From Heterocephalus glaber (taxonomy: Eukaryota; Chordata; Mammalia; Rodentia; Bathyergidae), in contig NW_004624778.1 of assembly GCF_000247695.1 (NCBI RefSeq), positions 16,794,473-16,858,472 on the forward strand: a stretch of 64,000 nt of DNA. Reading direction: 5' to 3'. The translations under genes and the position numbers were made by a program. Positions 37,600-49,430 of this stretch are shown piece after piece (the stretch's first letter is position 1; each line of letters starts with the position of its first letter). The notes beneath the pieces were generated by a model. That model saw only the letters and a list, made by a program, of their open reading frames with translations, did not search any database and was not told where the DNA came from.

Positions 37600-37905
37600 T
37601 TTTAATATGTTGGAGAACAATTTTGGATTTGTAGAAAAGTTAATTATGACATGCCCGGTAAACGCTTCACTCAGTTTTCTCCATGGTTAAAATCTCACAT
37701 TCCCATAAATATTTGTTAAACTATGAAACCAGCATTGGTACATTGGTATGAACTAGGATCTAGTGTTTATTTGACTGTCACTAGATTTTTCATTAAGACC
37801 ATCTTCTGAGTCAGGAGCCAATCCAGGGTACCTCTGTGAATTAGTTGCCTTGTCAATGCAGGGCCTTTTTTTCTGTAACAATTTCTGTCTTTGCCTGTAT
37901 TTCTT
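37600..37905 (-). mobile_element. Old L1M-type LINE 3' UTR
   Basis: Reverse-strand landmarks of old L1 ends: aaccagcattggtacattgg, agccaatccagggtacctct, gaattagttgccttgtcaat. Interrupted by the SINE that follows and possibly resuming at 38133. Confidence 0.7.
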
Positions 37906-38132
37906 TTTTCTTTTCTGTTCTTTTTCTTTTTCTTTTTTTTTTTTTTTTTTTTTNNNNNNNNNNNNNNNNNNNNNNNNNNNNNNNNNNNNNNNNNNNNNNN
38001 NNNNNNNNNNNNNNNNNNNNNNNNNNNNNNNNNNNNNNNNNNNNNNNNNNNNNTTTTGGTACCAGGGATGGAACTTGGGTCCTTGCACTTGCGCAGCAGG
38101 CAGCGAAACCACTGAGCTAAATCCCCGGCCCC
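37906..38132 (-). mobile_element. ID-type SINE containing an assembly gap
   Basis: A long poly-T tract runs into 100 N (37954-38053), then ttttggtaccagggatggaa and aaccactgagctaaatcccc, ggcccc. The duplication ttgcctgtatttct (about 37892-37905) / ttgtctgtatttct (from 38133) flanks it. The gap lies in the homopolymer, so its true length is unknown. Confidence 0.9.
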
Positions 38133-38162
38133 TTGTCTGTATTTCTTCACCTCGACTGTCCT

Positions 38163-38198
38163 CACTATAGCACACAGGCCATAGATTTGCCACCACTG
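38163..38198 (-). mobile_element. Possible hAT miniature-element end
   Basis: The reverse complement cagtggtggcaaatctatgg, cctgtgtg resembles the left end of the two 80-bp elements near 52 kb. Only one end is visible. Confidence 0.4.
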
Positions 38199-38206
38199 CT
38201 ATAGAC

Positions 38207-38874
38207 TCTCTCCCAATCTGAGTTTTGCTCAACATTTTGACTAAGGTTATAAATTTTTGGAAAAATAACCAGAAAAGTAAAGTGCTATCCTTGTCAGAAA
38301 TGTCAAAGTTAGGTGATGTCACATGACATTAGTGAGAGTAACCCACTCAAGATTAGCTTAAGTAGGACTGAGTTTGGAAAGCCTTTAGAGATCACAGATT
38401 GATCAGAAAGAGTCCAGCAATAAAAATTTTAGAGTATCCATATTTCCCATCCCTTACCTATACTCAAGAGAATTAGACCCCAGAAAATATAGTTCACATG
38501 TTGGGATTATGATACAGATTGGTGGCAAAAGTCTTCTCTGATTCATCTTGAGTGCTTTGCTTGTTTGTTTTATTTTCTAGTAATCATTAAATGTCATATT
38601 TTGGTATCTGTCCATACATGGTTATTTCAGGGAGGGAACTGGAGAACATAGTCAATGTACAAACCCCTACCTTCATGCTTATTATAGAATATCAAAACTC
38701 TAAACCCTGTAAACATTAAGTTAGAAATGTTTCAATAAGTGAGGCATTAAGGTTCTTCTGTTAGGAAATTAATTTATGAATATAGTATGCCTTTTACTTT
38801 TTTACTTTAGATAACCAAAGACATGATAATGATTGTGCCCTTCCCATTTCAATACCAACACGTTGTTTTTTTTT
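38207..38874. other. Unassigned intronic DNA
   Basis: Nothing recognised. Confidence 0.4.
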
Positions 38875-39030
38875 CTTTTGAATGCTACCAGAGACTGAAG
38901 CTAGAGCTTTCTTACTAAATTATAACTCTAGCTCTTTTTAATTTTGAGACAGGGCTTGAACTTGTAATTCTCCTGCCTCAGCTTCCAGAGTGCTGAGATT
39001 ACAGGTGTCCATCACCATGCCTAGCTGAAA
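38875..39030 (-). mobile_element. ID+B1-like composite SINE (B4/MEN-like layout)
   Basis: The left part gaatgctaccagagactgaa, taactctagctctttttaa is a decayed ID-like unit. It is joined to the reverse of a 7SL-derived B1: ttttgagacagggcttgaac, ctcctgcctcagcttccaga, gtgctgagattacaggtgtc, caccatgcctagct. Such dimers are a rodent feature. Confidence 0.8.
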
Positions 39031-40070
39031 TATTTTCATTTTTGAAGGTCATAGTATATTTTTCCTTTTGTTGACATTATATAGTGACATCATTCCTTTC
39101 AGTAGAATAAATAGTTACTGATAAGTATATGATAATAGGAATATTTATAGATATTGAAATAAAACTCACTTATACTGGACTTTCTTATCTTTTCCAACTC
39201 TAGCTTTTTTACTTACCATCTTTTCTTTGAATACTATAATAGTTTTCAAACACTTCTTTACATATTAGGACTACTAATCTTTTATAATAGTGTTGAAAAT
39301 ATTTTCTTAGTTTCTCATTTACATTTCAAACTCATCTATTATGTTGTTTCACATAGAAGTTGTAGTTTCAATATGACCATATTTATTAATATTTTTCTCC
39401 ATTGGATCTATTTTTTGTCATACTCTTAGAAATACCTCCCAGCTTAAGTAACAAATTTATATTTATCTTTTTTTCCTTGAGTAGCTTTTAGAGGTTTTTA
39501 AAGACTTTTTTCTGGGCACTATTCTGTGATATTGTTCTTCCTGACCCATTCTTCAATAGTAAATGAAAATTATTGATTTCATCCAGGGTCTCACAGATGG
39601 TAAGTAGCAGAGTCTAACTTGAACCCAGCAAACCCTTACACTTTCAACAGCTGGGGACTGGCTTCTCACTTGGTAAAGGTTTATAGATATTTTCAGTGCT
39701 TATTACGACCCCAATGTTATCAAGCTGTGCTATGCAAGGACAATCTGTGGTTTTGCTTAATGCAGGAATCACTGACATTTACAAAGATGGTGAGATAGTC
39801 AAGGCAAGAGTTGGTGCCATTTGTTTTCCTCCATGTTTCTAGGCTCTGTCTTTAAAAGAACTCAAGCACTTTGTGGACATCATCTACTGTATTTGTGCAT
39901 TTGTAACTCTGTAGAATAAAGAAGGTGTTTTTACAATGCTTCGTACTGGAAAAAAATCTGGGACAGGAAGATAGTATGATGAGGTCATATAACCAGGAGT
40001 GACCCTAACTTAGAATTTTATTGTTCAAACCCATAAATTCCAAGCATTTTCTGAATTTTAATGTGTTTAG
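39031..40070. other. Intronic DNA, possible MIR tail
   Basis: 39585-39660 (gggtctcacagatggtaagt, agcagagtctaacttgaacc) looks like a MIR 3' part on the + strand. The rest is unassigned. Confidence 0.45.
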
Positions 40071-40078
40071 GTCCAACT

Positions 40079-40430
40079 TGCTGTGGGCTGAATATGTTGC
40101 TACAAAATTCATGTGGAAATTTACTTGACATTGTGAAGGTATTAACCGGTGGAATCTTTAAAAAAGTGACTAAGTCACCATGGTTTGGCCCACATGAATA
40201 AGATTTCTATCCTTATTTAAAAAAAAAAAAGTTGGAAGGAGATTTTTTTTCCCCCTTTTCAACATGTGAAAATACAGAAGAAAGTTCTGTCTGACAACAA
40301 ATCTGGTGCCTTGATTCTGTACTTTCCAGTCTCTTGAATTGTGAGAAATAAATTTACGTTGTACATAAATTACCCAGTGTAAGACATTGGCTTATAGCAC
40401 ACCGACCAGACTATGATACAGCTATTACTG
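40079..40430 (+). mobile_element. MaLR-class LTR (forward)
   Basis: gtgggctgaatatgttgcta, caaaattcatgtgga, later gtctcttgaattgtgagaaa, taaattt, and the end gactatgataca: a forward MST/MLT-type LTR with its polyadenylation part. Interior A and T runs are inflated. Confidence 0.8.
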
Positions 40431-40660
40431 GATAATGTGGCTGTCATTGAGTTCCAAATTCTGTCTCAAATTTAGATGAACTCATTTAAAAAAAAAAAAA
40501 AAGCAGAAAAATAGAGAATGAAATGTGTGTGGGAGGGGGGCCCGAGGTGGAAGTGATGGTTGTTTCTCAGCATGACCCAGCCATGGCAGTCAATTTAGAG
40601 ATGAACCTTTGTGCAACCCAGAAGGCATTTACCATCTACTAGCTGGAGGAGAGCTTTGTC

Positions 40661-41012
40661 TCAGTCCCTCTGTGTTACTCCAAAAAATACCATAGCCTGG
40701 GTAATTTGAAACAACCAAAATTTATTTCTCAGAATTTTGGAGTCTGTGAATCCATGATTAAAGTAGTTGGAGGTTTGGTTATTTTCTGAGGATTTTTCTT
40801 GGTGTCCTTGTCTTTGCATCCTCTGGAGGGGAAGAACATTGTGCTCTCACATGGTGGACAGAAAAGAGGGGAAAAAGGTGAACTCCTGTCCAGCACTTTG
40901 ATAAAGGCAGCTCATGGCTCCCTCACCTCCAGAGGGCCACATCTTCAGTGCTGTTGCACTGGTGATTGTTTCATGTGAATTTGGGAGGAAACAAAACTTC
41001 CAACCCATAGCA
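40661..41012 (-). mobile_element. MaLR/MLT LTR (reverse)
   Basis: ctctgtgttactccaaaaaa, taccatagcctgggtaattt, acattgtgctctcacatggt, gtgaatttgggaggaaacaa, ending ccatagca. It lies 230 bp from the forward LTR, in opposite orientation. Confidence 0.8.
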
Positions 41013-43440
41013 AGTCTTCTCCCCTAATTCTAATTCCAGGATTCTTTTCATTTTTACTCCCCTAAAATGGCATCCGTCATGCATATGTCTGACTTCTTGA
41101 TGATTTTGAGCATATGAATATAGGTCTAACATATTTCTGTAGCTGCAGTTGCCAACAAGGAAAAGTCTTAATGTAGATTCATTTGTTAGGGTCAATAAAT
41201 ACTTGAATCCTATAATTCAGAACTCAATATGTCCTATATTATATTTGAATTACTCAGTACATTTATCAACAATAATTCAAATCAATATGTGTCTAAGGTA
41301 AATAACACATTTAATGATTTTTTAAAATTAAGGCTTTTTAAAAGATACATCTTTTTTTCTATGAATGAAATTGTTCTATTTACAGCCACCAAGGAGAATA
41401 CTTGCATTGGATGCACAGTCACAGTTTATGATTATATAATGTATTTTATTGCCTAATCAATCATCTCAGATACTTATTCTATTTGTCTAATTCGTGGACT
41501 TGAAGAATAAGTACTAAGTTCAGGCTCGTAAGCCTCTTTTATGGTTTACAGTTGTATGATCATTGTCCTCATTGCTATCCATTTAAAAAAGGAAAAAGAG
41601 AAGTTTATATGAGTGATCACTTCACTGTGGTTGCAAGTACTACTTGCTTTGAATCTGACTTAAGAAAAGAGACTAGAATAGAATTGGTCAGTGTTAGTCT
41701 GTTGCACTTCTCTGGGCCTGCCTCCTCTGTCTCTGTCTCTGTCTCAGTCTGTCTCTCTGTCTCTGTCTATTTCTCTGTTTCTGTCTTTGATGTTTATCAC
41801 TATGGAGAAATAACCCTTGCCCCAAAAGAGAAGATGGATGGAAATATGCTTCATATATATTCTATGCCCTATGTTTTTTGTGGTGGCTTCATACCAGTGA
41901 CATAAAGTTCTATTAGCATATACTTAATTGAAATAAGTATTACTTTATCTTGGTTTTATACCCTCTTTTATGCCCTTTATTTTACTTCCCAGTAATTTTC
42001 TTCAATGGCTATAAAATTCCAGGAGGAGTAGGAAGTGGTTGGAGACAAATGCACTGAGCACAGATGCTGAAGAATCCCCATGCCCTACCCTGCCAGTGCA
42101 TTCTTGGTCTGACGTGCCTCTTCACATACCCAACACCTTCCTGCCCATCTGAAACATAAGGTTTAGTGAGCTTGCCATTCTGAAGCTCTGAGAAATTTGC
42201 AAAACATTGAAACTCGCCTATCCTGACACTGAACATTTACACAGGTACCCGTATGCCATACCCTTAAATCCATTATTTTCAAGTGTATTTTGAATCCGCT
42301 AGCTGAGTTGGAAATTTGTTATCAGTAGAACTCACTGAGCCATCAAATGTGATTGGAGCTGTTTTTACTGAGTGACTTGGCACCCTAAAACTCTAAAGGT
42401 AGTTCTTCAAAATCCATACATTACTAAAGAGAATAGCTTAGACCTTTGGTTGTGCTTATATTTTATTATTTTCAACTTAGCATTATTTAACTTATCAGAA
42501 GCATGTAATTATCTTAACAAAAAATAAATATATTTTATTTCTAGTGCTAATTCCGTTTGTTTTCTTTTCATAATGCTGTAGCTTGTCAGCTATTTCACTT
42601 TAATAGTATCTCATCCCTGGAGGAAATTGCATGGAAAACATTGCTTCTTAGATTATGCCATGTTAATCCATATGAGCAGGGCATGTGTTCTCTAGATGTT
42701 CTGCATAGGCAGAGAACAGTATTGCATGGCAGCCTAGGACAAAGCACCATATGGCTGGGATGAGGTGAAGGATGATAAATACACATGAGTATGGGAGGGG
42801 AACTGTCACAGCTTGTCAGTCTTTATCCCCAGAAGAAGAGCTGGTGACAGGGGAATGATTGAAATGACACCTTTGGGGTCTCTATGCAAGGAGCAGGAAT
42901 AAACAATGACTAGGAATTCAGGGGCATATCCTCAAGGGAAAGGGTATGTGCAGAGGGAGCTGGGGACTGGGTAGTAGCTGAGCTCGCTTTCAGCTGGGAA
43001 GAGATGCAAGAAAAAGACATTGATGAGAGAGATGATTAAACCTGGCCTCACAAAGCCTTGGAATAGTGACAAATGGAAATGCTAAAATGACTAGTAAGAG
43101 AATGGAGAAAAGAGAACTAAAATGAAGTAAACTCTGTAGGAATAAACTTGTGAGATGAGAAAATAAATGGTGAAACTGAAGACAGATTCTTCTCTGCAAC
43201 CTGATAAAGGAAACAGGAAGTGATATTGAGTTAACCAAGTATTTTCCTTGCATAGAGGAAGCACCATTGCCCTTAATGCCCTTGACCTATTAGATTAACT
43301 CAAATATTTCCCCATTACTTTGTATTAGAGACCTTAAGTCTCCAGTCAGACATCATGAAACAGGGCCAGCAGATGCCAGCTTTCTGCTCCCTAGATCTAA
43401 AGATAAGCAAAGAGTAACAATAACCATTCCTTGAATATAA
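41013..43440. other. Mostly unassigned intronic DNA
   Basis: Holds a TCTGTC-type simple repeat (next entry). 42020-42240 is slightly GC-rich without a recognised family. 42830-42990 is purine-rich. Confidence 0.4.
41725..41790 (+). repeat. (CTCTGT)n imperfect simple repeat
   Basis: Alternating ctctgt and ctgtct units broken by single substitutions. Confidence 0.93.
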
Positions 43441-43444
43441 ATCA

Positions 43445-43680
43445 TGTTAGGTGCTGTGAGCAATCTGTAAGATCTATTTCTCATCATTACTTAAGTCTGT
43501 AAATGCAATAGTTCACTTAATTTTAAAATATGATAAGTAAGGCTTAGAGAAGCTAAATAATTTTCCAAGTTAGAGAATGTCAGAGGAGGGATCCAATGCC
43601 CATGCTATAATTGATTATAATTGATTATAATTTTCTAGTCAAATCCATCTGATTACATTTACAGTGCTCTGGCCATCACT
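43445..43680 (+). repeat. MIR SINE with internal tandem insertion
   Basis: ttaggtgctgtgagcaatct, tagagaagctaaataatttt, cagaggagggatccaatgcc. A tandem ataattgatt block sits at 43606-43632. Confidence 0.65.
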
Positions 43681-44995
43681 CTAAACTACCTGTATTTTTG
43701 TTCTCTTCTTGGATAAACTCTTTAAAAGTTGTTTTTATAAATAAGCAGCTTGGAAATAAGAGATTAACAAAAGCATGCAGTGCATACCTCAACATGTGAA
43801 ATATATAAAGATTTGAACATAAAACCCTTTAATCATATCTGTTGACCTATCAGCCAAATATTATTTTTCTCCTCATTTTGCCTGAAAGGACCCCAAACTC
43901 TGAGAGCTATGGTTTTCTCTGCTGATATGCAAATACTTTGAAGAATTTATTTCTCAGCTTATATCTCTGTGTGCCCACATGAAATTCTTCTTACTCCCCA
44001 ATCTTAACCTGGCAGTGCCCTTTGATATATAGTTCTAAGATGAGAATAACGCTTCCTAGAACAGAGCCCCAGGTCCTGTCCTGGATGCACAGGAAAGCCC
44101 AAGTGAAATTCTCCAGTTTCTTTTATGCTTCTTAATAAAAGCATTCTTTCTCTTAGGAACTATTCTTATATGATGATGCTGTCTACATTATTTGATGTAT
44201 AGTTGGGTTTCACAACAGGTTGTAATATATTTCCCTTTCTTCATTTAATCCAAAATGCAATATTCTTAACCCAAACTTGAATCCCTTTGGAACCTCCTCT
44301 GAGTTCAGCTTTTTATTCTACTTTGTAATTTACTAGCAGATTAATGATGCTGACATCAGTAGTTTGAAGTAATAGCTAAGTCTTCTCCCAGTGTATATTT
44401 TCAAGTAACTACTTAACAAAGTACTGAAAGGGAATTTTCTAGCCACATTTAAATATTATCTCACAAATTTGCAAGCCTTTTCCCTTGGCTAACCCTATAA
44501 GGATGTATTGGATAACTATTGTATGACTAATGTACACTGATTATTTAGGGAATTGAAGTGATGAGTGAACAGTTTAAACTTCATCCTACTTTAACAGAAT
44601 ATGCAGTTTGGTATAGGATAGCAAATAAAATAAGATACAATCAAACACGGTTCTCCTGTTTTGAATTGAACAGCCTTTCATATAGTACCTCACTCACAGT
44701 AATCATTTAGTGAATAACCAACAGATAAATTATTGGATGGATAAATTCATTTTACTAAAGAAATCTCATGCAATGTGTAATCCAATTCCATAGCATGATT
44801 ATTATAATTTATTGGTACTATAAATTACATAGTCTTCTAAAAAGAGAATAGAAATAATTCATTAAGAAAACATCCTCTAATGTTAAAACAAATATCCTTC
44901 TGAAAATTTTCATGAAATTAATTTATAAGTAAGACGAAACTTTTGTCTTTCATGTATACACTATAGATCCTCAAACTAGTTCCCTGCTCTCTGAG
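43681..44995. other. Unassigned intronic DNA
   Basis: AT-rich; nothing recognised. Confidence 0.45.
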
Positions 44996-44999
44996 ATCA

Positions 45000-45345
45000 A
45001 AATCCATAGCCTAAAATTAAATAATTTCTCAAAAAGACAAAATATAACAAATACTGACAAGGATGTGGAAAGGGGGAAGCTCTTATACACTGTTGGTTGG
45101 AAAATAGTAAGTTTCTCATAAAACTAAAAAAGGAACTATTATATGATCCAACTATATATATTAAGTGTATATGCAAAAAAAGCAGTCAGTATGTCAGAGC
45201 AATATCTTCACTCCCATGGTCATTACAGTTTTATTCAAAAATAGCTGATGTAGGGAATCAGGTTTTATCCATTTCTTCATTTAGACAATAAAAAACTAGA
45301 GTTTGGTGTCACAGAACAACAACATGGAAAAATCAAAAGAAAAAA
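45000..45345 (+). mobile_element. Old L1M-type LINE, ORF2 3' region
   Basis: aaatactgacaaggatgtgg, cttatacactgttggttgga, ctattatatgatccaactat, cactcccatggtcattacag: the standard late ORF2 region, decayed. Confidence 0.85.
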
Positions 45346-45885
45346 GAAGATATTTCTTGTAGAATAGTTAAATGTTTCTATCATTTCATTAATGATATCT
45401 AATTATTTTTATCTTTATAAAATCTGCAGGTTATAAGATGCTTTAGCTAATAAAGCAACTACTTAATTTAGTGGCCACAGTACAGAATTTGAATTTAACA
45501 TGGAAAAATGAGACAGAGAAATAAGTCTCCTGGTTTGTTTGATGTTTAATGTAAATTAAATATTTTCATTTTTATGAATACGATCTTATTTTGATATATC
45601 TTTTATATACCTTATAGGGAAGGAAGATAGTGTAGTATTAACTAGCCAAAGAGAAATAAAAGTTTAAAACACTATATAGTAATAATGTGAAAGAGGAGTC
45701 TTGAAAGATTGTGGCTTTATAGAAAAATTAACCCAGTAGCATAATTATTATCAAGATTACTGCCTAGACATATTGAAATATTATTTTTATTTTAAGACTA
45801 CTCTTTAAAATTTGTATTCACTTTAGAAATTGCTTGTCTGGATTTTGCTGTGATAAAAAAAATTTTTTAAGTGTTCTTTTAAAAA
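45346..45885. other. Unassigned intronic DNA
   Basis: AT-rich; nothing recognised. Confidence 0.4.
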
Positions 45886-45889
45886 AGGC

Positions 45890-46375
45890 TACCTTATAGT
45901 GTAGCAAATTCACCTTGTCTTCCCCATGACAACAGATAAAAAAGCCGTAGCCATGGCAACATTAATGGGCTAGAGAGATTAGGGCCAGAGTGGAGATTAA
46001 GCCTCCAAGAGTGAAGAAAAGGGGTCCTGATTGGTTCTTTATTGAGACCTTGTTTGAAGACAAGTTACTTTTGCGAGAAAGCATGGAGGATTAGCAAGAA
46101 CAAAATTATTTTCCCTGTATAAAGAAGCCATTCCTTTGTTAAAAATGTGTCCCTCCTTTTTTATATAACATCTGTTTAGATTGAAGTAAAGAGTTTGTGA
46201 TTAATTCTATTCTGAGATTTATCTGAATCATCTGAGTCTCCACCAGTTCTGTGAGAAGCAACTCCCCACCGCCTGGGGAGAAGGGCATCTCTCTGTGTGT
46301 AAGCTTGGCAGTCCCTGCATGGGCGGAGAAGTTGACTCATGTTTGATGACAATACCACATATGATTGAGGCATTC
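45890..46375. repeat. Possible old LTR-like segment
   Basis: A GC-richer island with catgacaacagataaaaaag, ccatggcaac, ctgattggttcttt, tttttatataacat, aagtaaagagtttgtg and a GC-rich end (accgcctggggagaaggg). The order loosely resembles promoter-to-U5 of a gamma-type LTR, but I cannot align it to a family and see no target duplication. Confidence 0.3.
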
Positions 46376-47099
46376 TTGAGGAAAATGATTTGAAGACTTC
46401 ACTCCTGTTCTTTGAAACCTTTTCTTTTTTCTAACTTCTTGAAAATTCTCAGTAAAGTTTTTCCAAGTCATCATTAATATAATTTAAATTTTTTCTAAAA
46501 TATCAGTTAAATGATCCTTTTATCTTTAAATTGGTAAATTGTATAGATACTACATTTTGAGTAAATGTGCAGTCATTTCAGGTCGATGTATTAATGAAGC
46601 CAGCATTTGTTGCTTTCTAAATTTTAAATTTATAGAAAAAAGAATGTTTGGCCAAATGATTATAAATATGTTTTTCTTAAAGGAATTTGCCAAATTGGCT
46701 TCTAAAAAGGTGGAATACTACAAACCAACTGACCATGTATGAGGCTGGTACAGTGTGAGATATTAAAGTCTTGCCACCAGGACAGAGGAATTTTAGGTTT
46801 TTATATGTGTATTTCTTTCATTATTTGTGAGGTTTAACCCTACTTTTAAAGAAAGATATTCTCTACGTTATTGACTTTAAAGATTTTCAGAGTATTAACT
46901 ATTTTCTGTTATACAGTTTGTGTATCTTTCCAAAGGAGAAAGCACTTCAACTAAGCCAAGAGGGGAAAGTAAGAGTTACCTGGGGATGGGCTTATTAGGG
47001 CGGGAACTGCTTGTGTGAAGGCTCTGGCAATTTTCAGTAGTTAGGCATGAGAAGGACAGGCTCTGTGTAAGAATCAAAATGCTGGGGAGCAGCCACAGA

Positions 47100-47240
47100 A
47101 GCTCCATGAGGACAATGGCCTCATCTGTTGCTCATCATCCTCTCCTCTGTCCCTAGAACAAGGGTTGCAAAGGTTAGATCAGTTTTGGCCAGGTAAATAG
47201 AGTGAATGAACACTGCTTACTGAGGATTCCTGCAAGCCTC
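47100..47240 (+). repeat. L2 LINE 3' end, diverged
   Basis: agctccatgaggacaatggc, ctctcctctgtccctagaac, then taaatagagtgaatgaac. Confidence 0.6.
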
Positions 47241-47377
47241 TGCACAATGGCAGGTTTCTTGGCCACAGGAAATATTTGATAATTTTGCAAGAAGACGCAA
47301 TCCCCGGATTCACCCTCAACTAATGGCAGTGGAGAAGAGGGGGTAAACACTCCCACTTACTTCCCCTAGGGGGATAG

Positions 47378-47727
47378 TGTCTTGGTTACTTTTCTCTCCT
47401 TGCTGAGACAAAATATCTGACACCCAAAATTAAAGGGAGAAAGGTTTATTTGGCTTATAGTTCATAGAGGTTTAAGTCCATAATTGGCTGGCTCCAAGGC
47501 AGGGTGGCAGAGTGGCAACAGTTCATGGTGATGGAAGACAGCAAAAGCAACAAGAGACTTTAACAGCGTCTTTCTGCCCCTTTTATCTATTCAGACTACT
47601 GAGATTAGGGCAGTGCCAAACCAGTCTTAATCCCAGCATCATACAGCTAGATTTAGCCACCTCCAAAATAGCCCCACCTCATTCACATGAGGCTTTGGAG
47701 GGGAACATCTAAATAGAAGCAATAACA
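47378..47727 (-). mobile_element. MaLR-type solo LTR with perfect 5-bp target duplication
   Basis: It starts TGTCTTGGTTAC and ends AATAACA. gatag flanks it at 47373-47377 and 47728-47732. The interior (acccaaaattaaagggagaa, taattggctggctccaaggc, catgaggctttggagg) marks the same family as the LTRs at 779, 14896 and 30246. Confidence 0.93.
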
Positions 47728-48049
47728 GATAGAAAACTCTTTGGCATGTCCTACACTAATTCCCAGAGCCCAAATGACATTGCCTTCAGTTTCCCACAGT
47801 GATAAAAGCCTCCAGGTAACTAGGAGCTGTCTAAGGTTCCCCGGGACACTGTGTACTTCTCACCTCTCCACTCATGTGCTTGAGACCACTTCCCAAATAA
47901 AGTATTTGTGCATAACCACTTTCCTGAGGCCCATTTTGTGGCAGAAGCCAAACAAAGAGAAAAGGTAAGCAGGCACCAAGCCAGGGAGCTGATTAAGAAA
48001 TCTGAAGTTTGCTAAGGGATAAAAAGAAGATTGAGGATAAATAAAAATT

Positions 48050-48330
48050 GGAGTAATATGACCAAATTTGTATTTGCATACACTTATTCTGGCTGTTGTA
48101 GAGAGAATGTATTTGAGGAAGGTGAATGGAAGGCAAGCTCGGTCAGCGAGAGATAGTTGTGGGTAAGACCAGAGTATTATTGATATAAGTACAGGACTGG
48201 ATACAGTAGCATGGGTAGATTTGTGAGGTATCTAGAAGGGGAAATACCAGAATGTGCTGAGTAAAGGAATAGTTAGGGAAAGAAACATGTCTTGGGGGTA
48301 TTCTGGGTTGTGTATGTGAAAAGACTGTGT
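48050..48330 (+). repeat. Ancient dispersed repeat, family not named
   Basis: atatgaccaaatttgtattt, cttattctggctgttgtaga, gagaatgtatttgagg correspond to a well-known conserved mammalian repeat pattern (a transient-response-like tgaccagattt...tctggctgctgt...gagaatg order) whose class I cannot state. Confidence 0.45.
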
Positions 48331-49149
48331 GAACTCAACTAGGTGGGCAGTACAGGAGGGAAGCAGGATGGAGAGAATAACTGTGCTCCAGTGTGCTGGT
48401 TTGAATGGTCTGTCTTTGACTAGCTGGACATCAGTCTTCCATTTATTTCAAATACTGTGCTGATTAGGAGAGCACAGGAAAAATTGTATGTACAAAGAAG
48501 TAGCCAAAGAATCTGTGGTGCTGGGAATAACTGTTAAAGCTCTCTGCCATTCTTTAAGGTCTCTCTATCTCTGCATAAGTAGTAAGAATTGGCAATTCAT
48601 GTTTCTGGAGCTGTTGGCAAATGATATATTCCTCTCTCCTCCACACAAGAAATGACTTTCCAGCTAGCAGGAGTTTAGTTCACAGTAGGAACACCAACTC
48701 AGCTGGCTCCTATACAAAGTGAATGCAAGAATGAAGACTGATTTTTATCAGAACAACAAAAAATGGTCTATAAAACCAATTTGAAGATTATATGAAGGCA
48801 ATGTGTGTTTGTAGTTGGGGGCTAGAAATCACCTGTCAAGATTTGTTTAATCCATGTTCCCTGGACTCAGAGAGTTAAAGAAGAAAACAGAGATCTTGAA
48901 CAAGGATGAATCGTGTGTTCACACATACCTCATAATTAATAGAAAAATTATACCACTGATTACAAATGCCTCAAGTATTTGAAAGGCTAGTTTGCCAACT
49001 GTGGATGTTCAGAATCATTTCTACAAATAAGATTTTGCTCTAAGTACAGTGATACTTCATGAGTGTTGTACAATTGTGTAACTTTGTCTGTGGAATCCTT
49101 TTATATAATCTTGTTTACTAGTAGATAATCCATTAGAACAACTTCTATT
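48331..49149. other. Unassigned intronic DNA
   Basis: Nothing further recognised. Confidence 0.4.
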
Positions 49150-49430
49150 TTTTGTTAGTCTTATCAACTTAAAAATGCATATTGTTAATATAATTTTTGT
49201 TGCAAAATAATTGTTTACCATTTATAGGCTACAGTGTGATGTTTCGATACATGAATACAATGCAGCATTTTAAAATCAAACAAATTAATATATCCATCAC
49301 CTTGTTTATCATCTTTTAAGGTGAGACATTTGCGATCTACTGTCTTAATTATTGGAAACATACAGTACATTATTATTGACTATGGTCACTCATCTGAGTA
49401 GTAGATTTCAAAGCCTATTTCTACTAAACC
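49150..49430 (-). mobile_element. Old L1M-type LINE 3' UTR
   Basis: ggctacagtgtgatgtttcg, atacatgaatacaatgcag, aattaatatatccatcacct, tacagtacattattattgac, tatggtcact: the reverse of an old L1 3' UTR. Confidence 0.85.

Noticed and set aside
37753..38322. Frames containing runs of X and Lys or Phe
   Set aside because: Produced by the N gap and the SINE poly-T tail.
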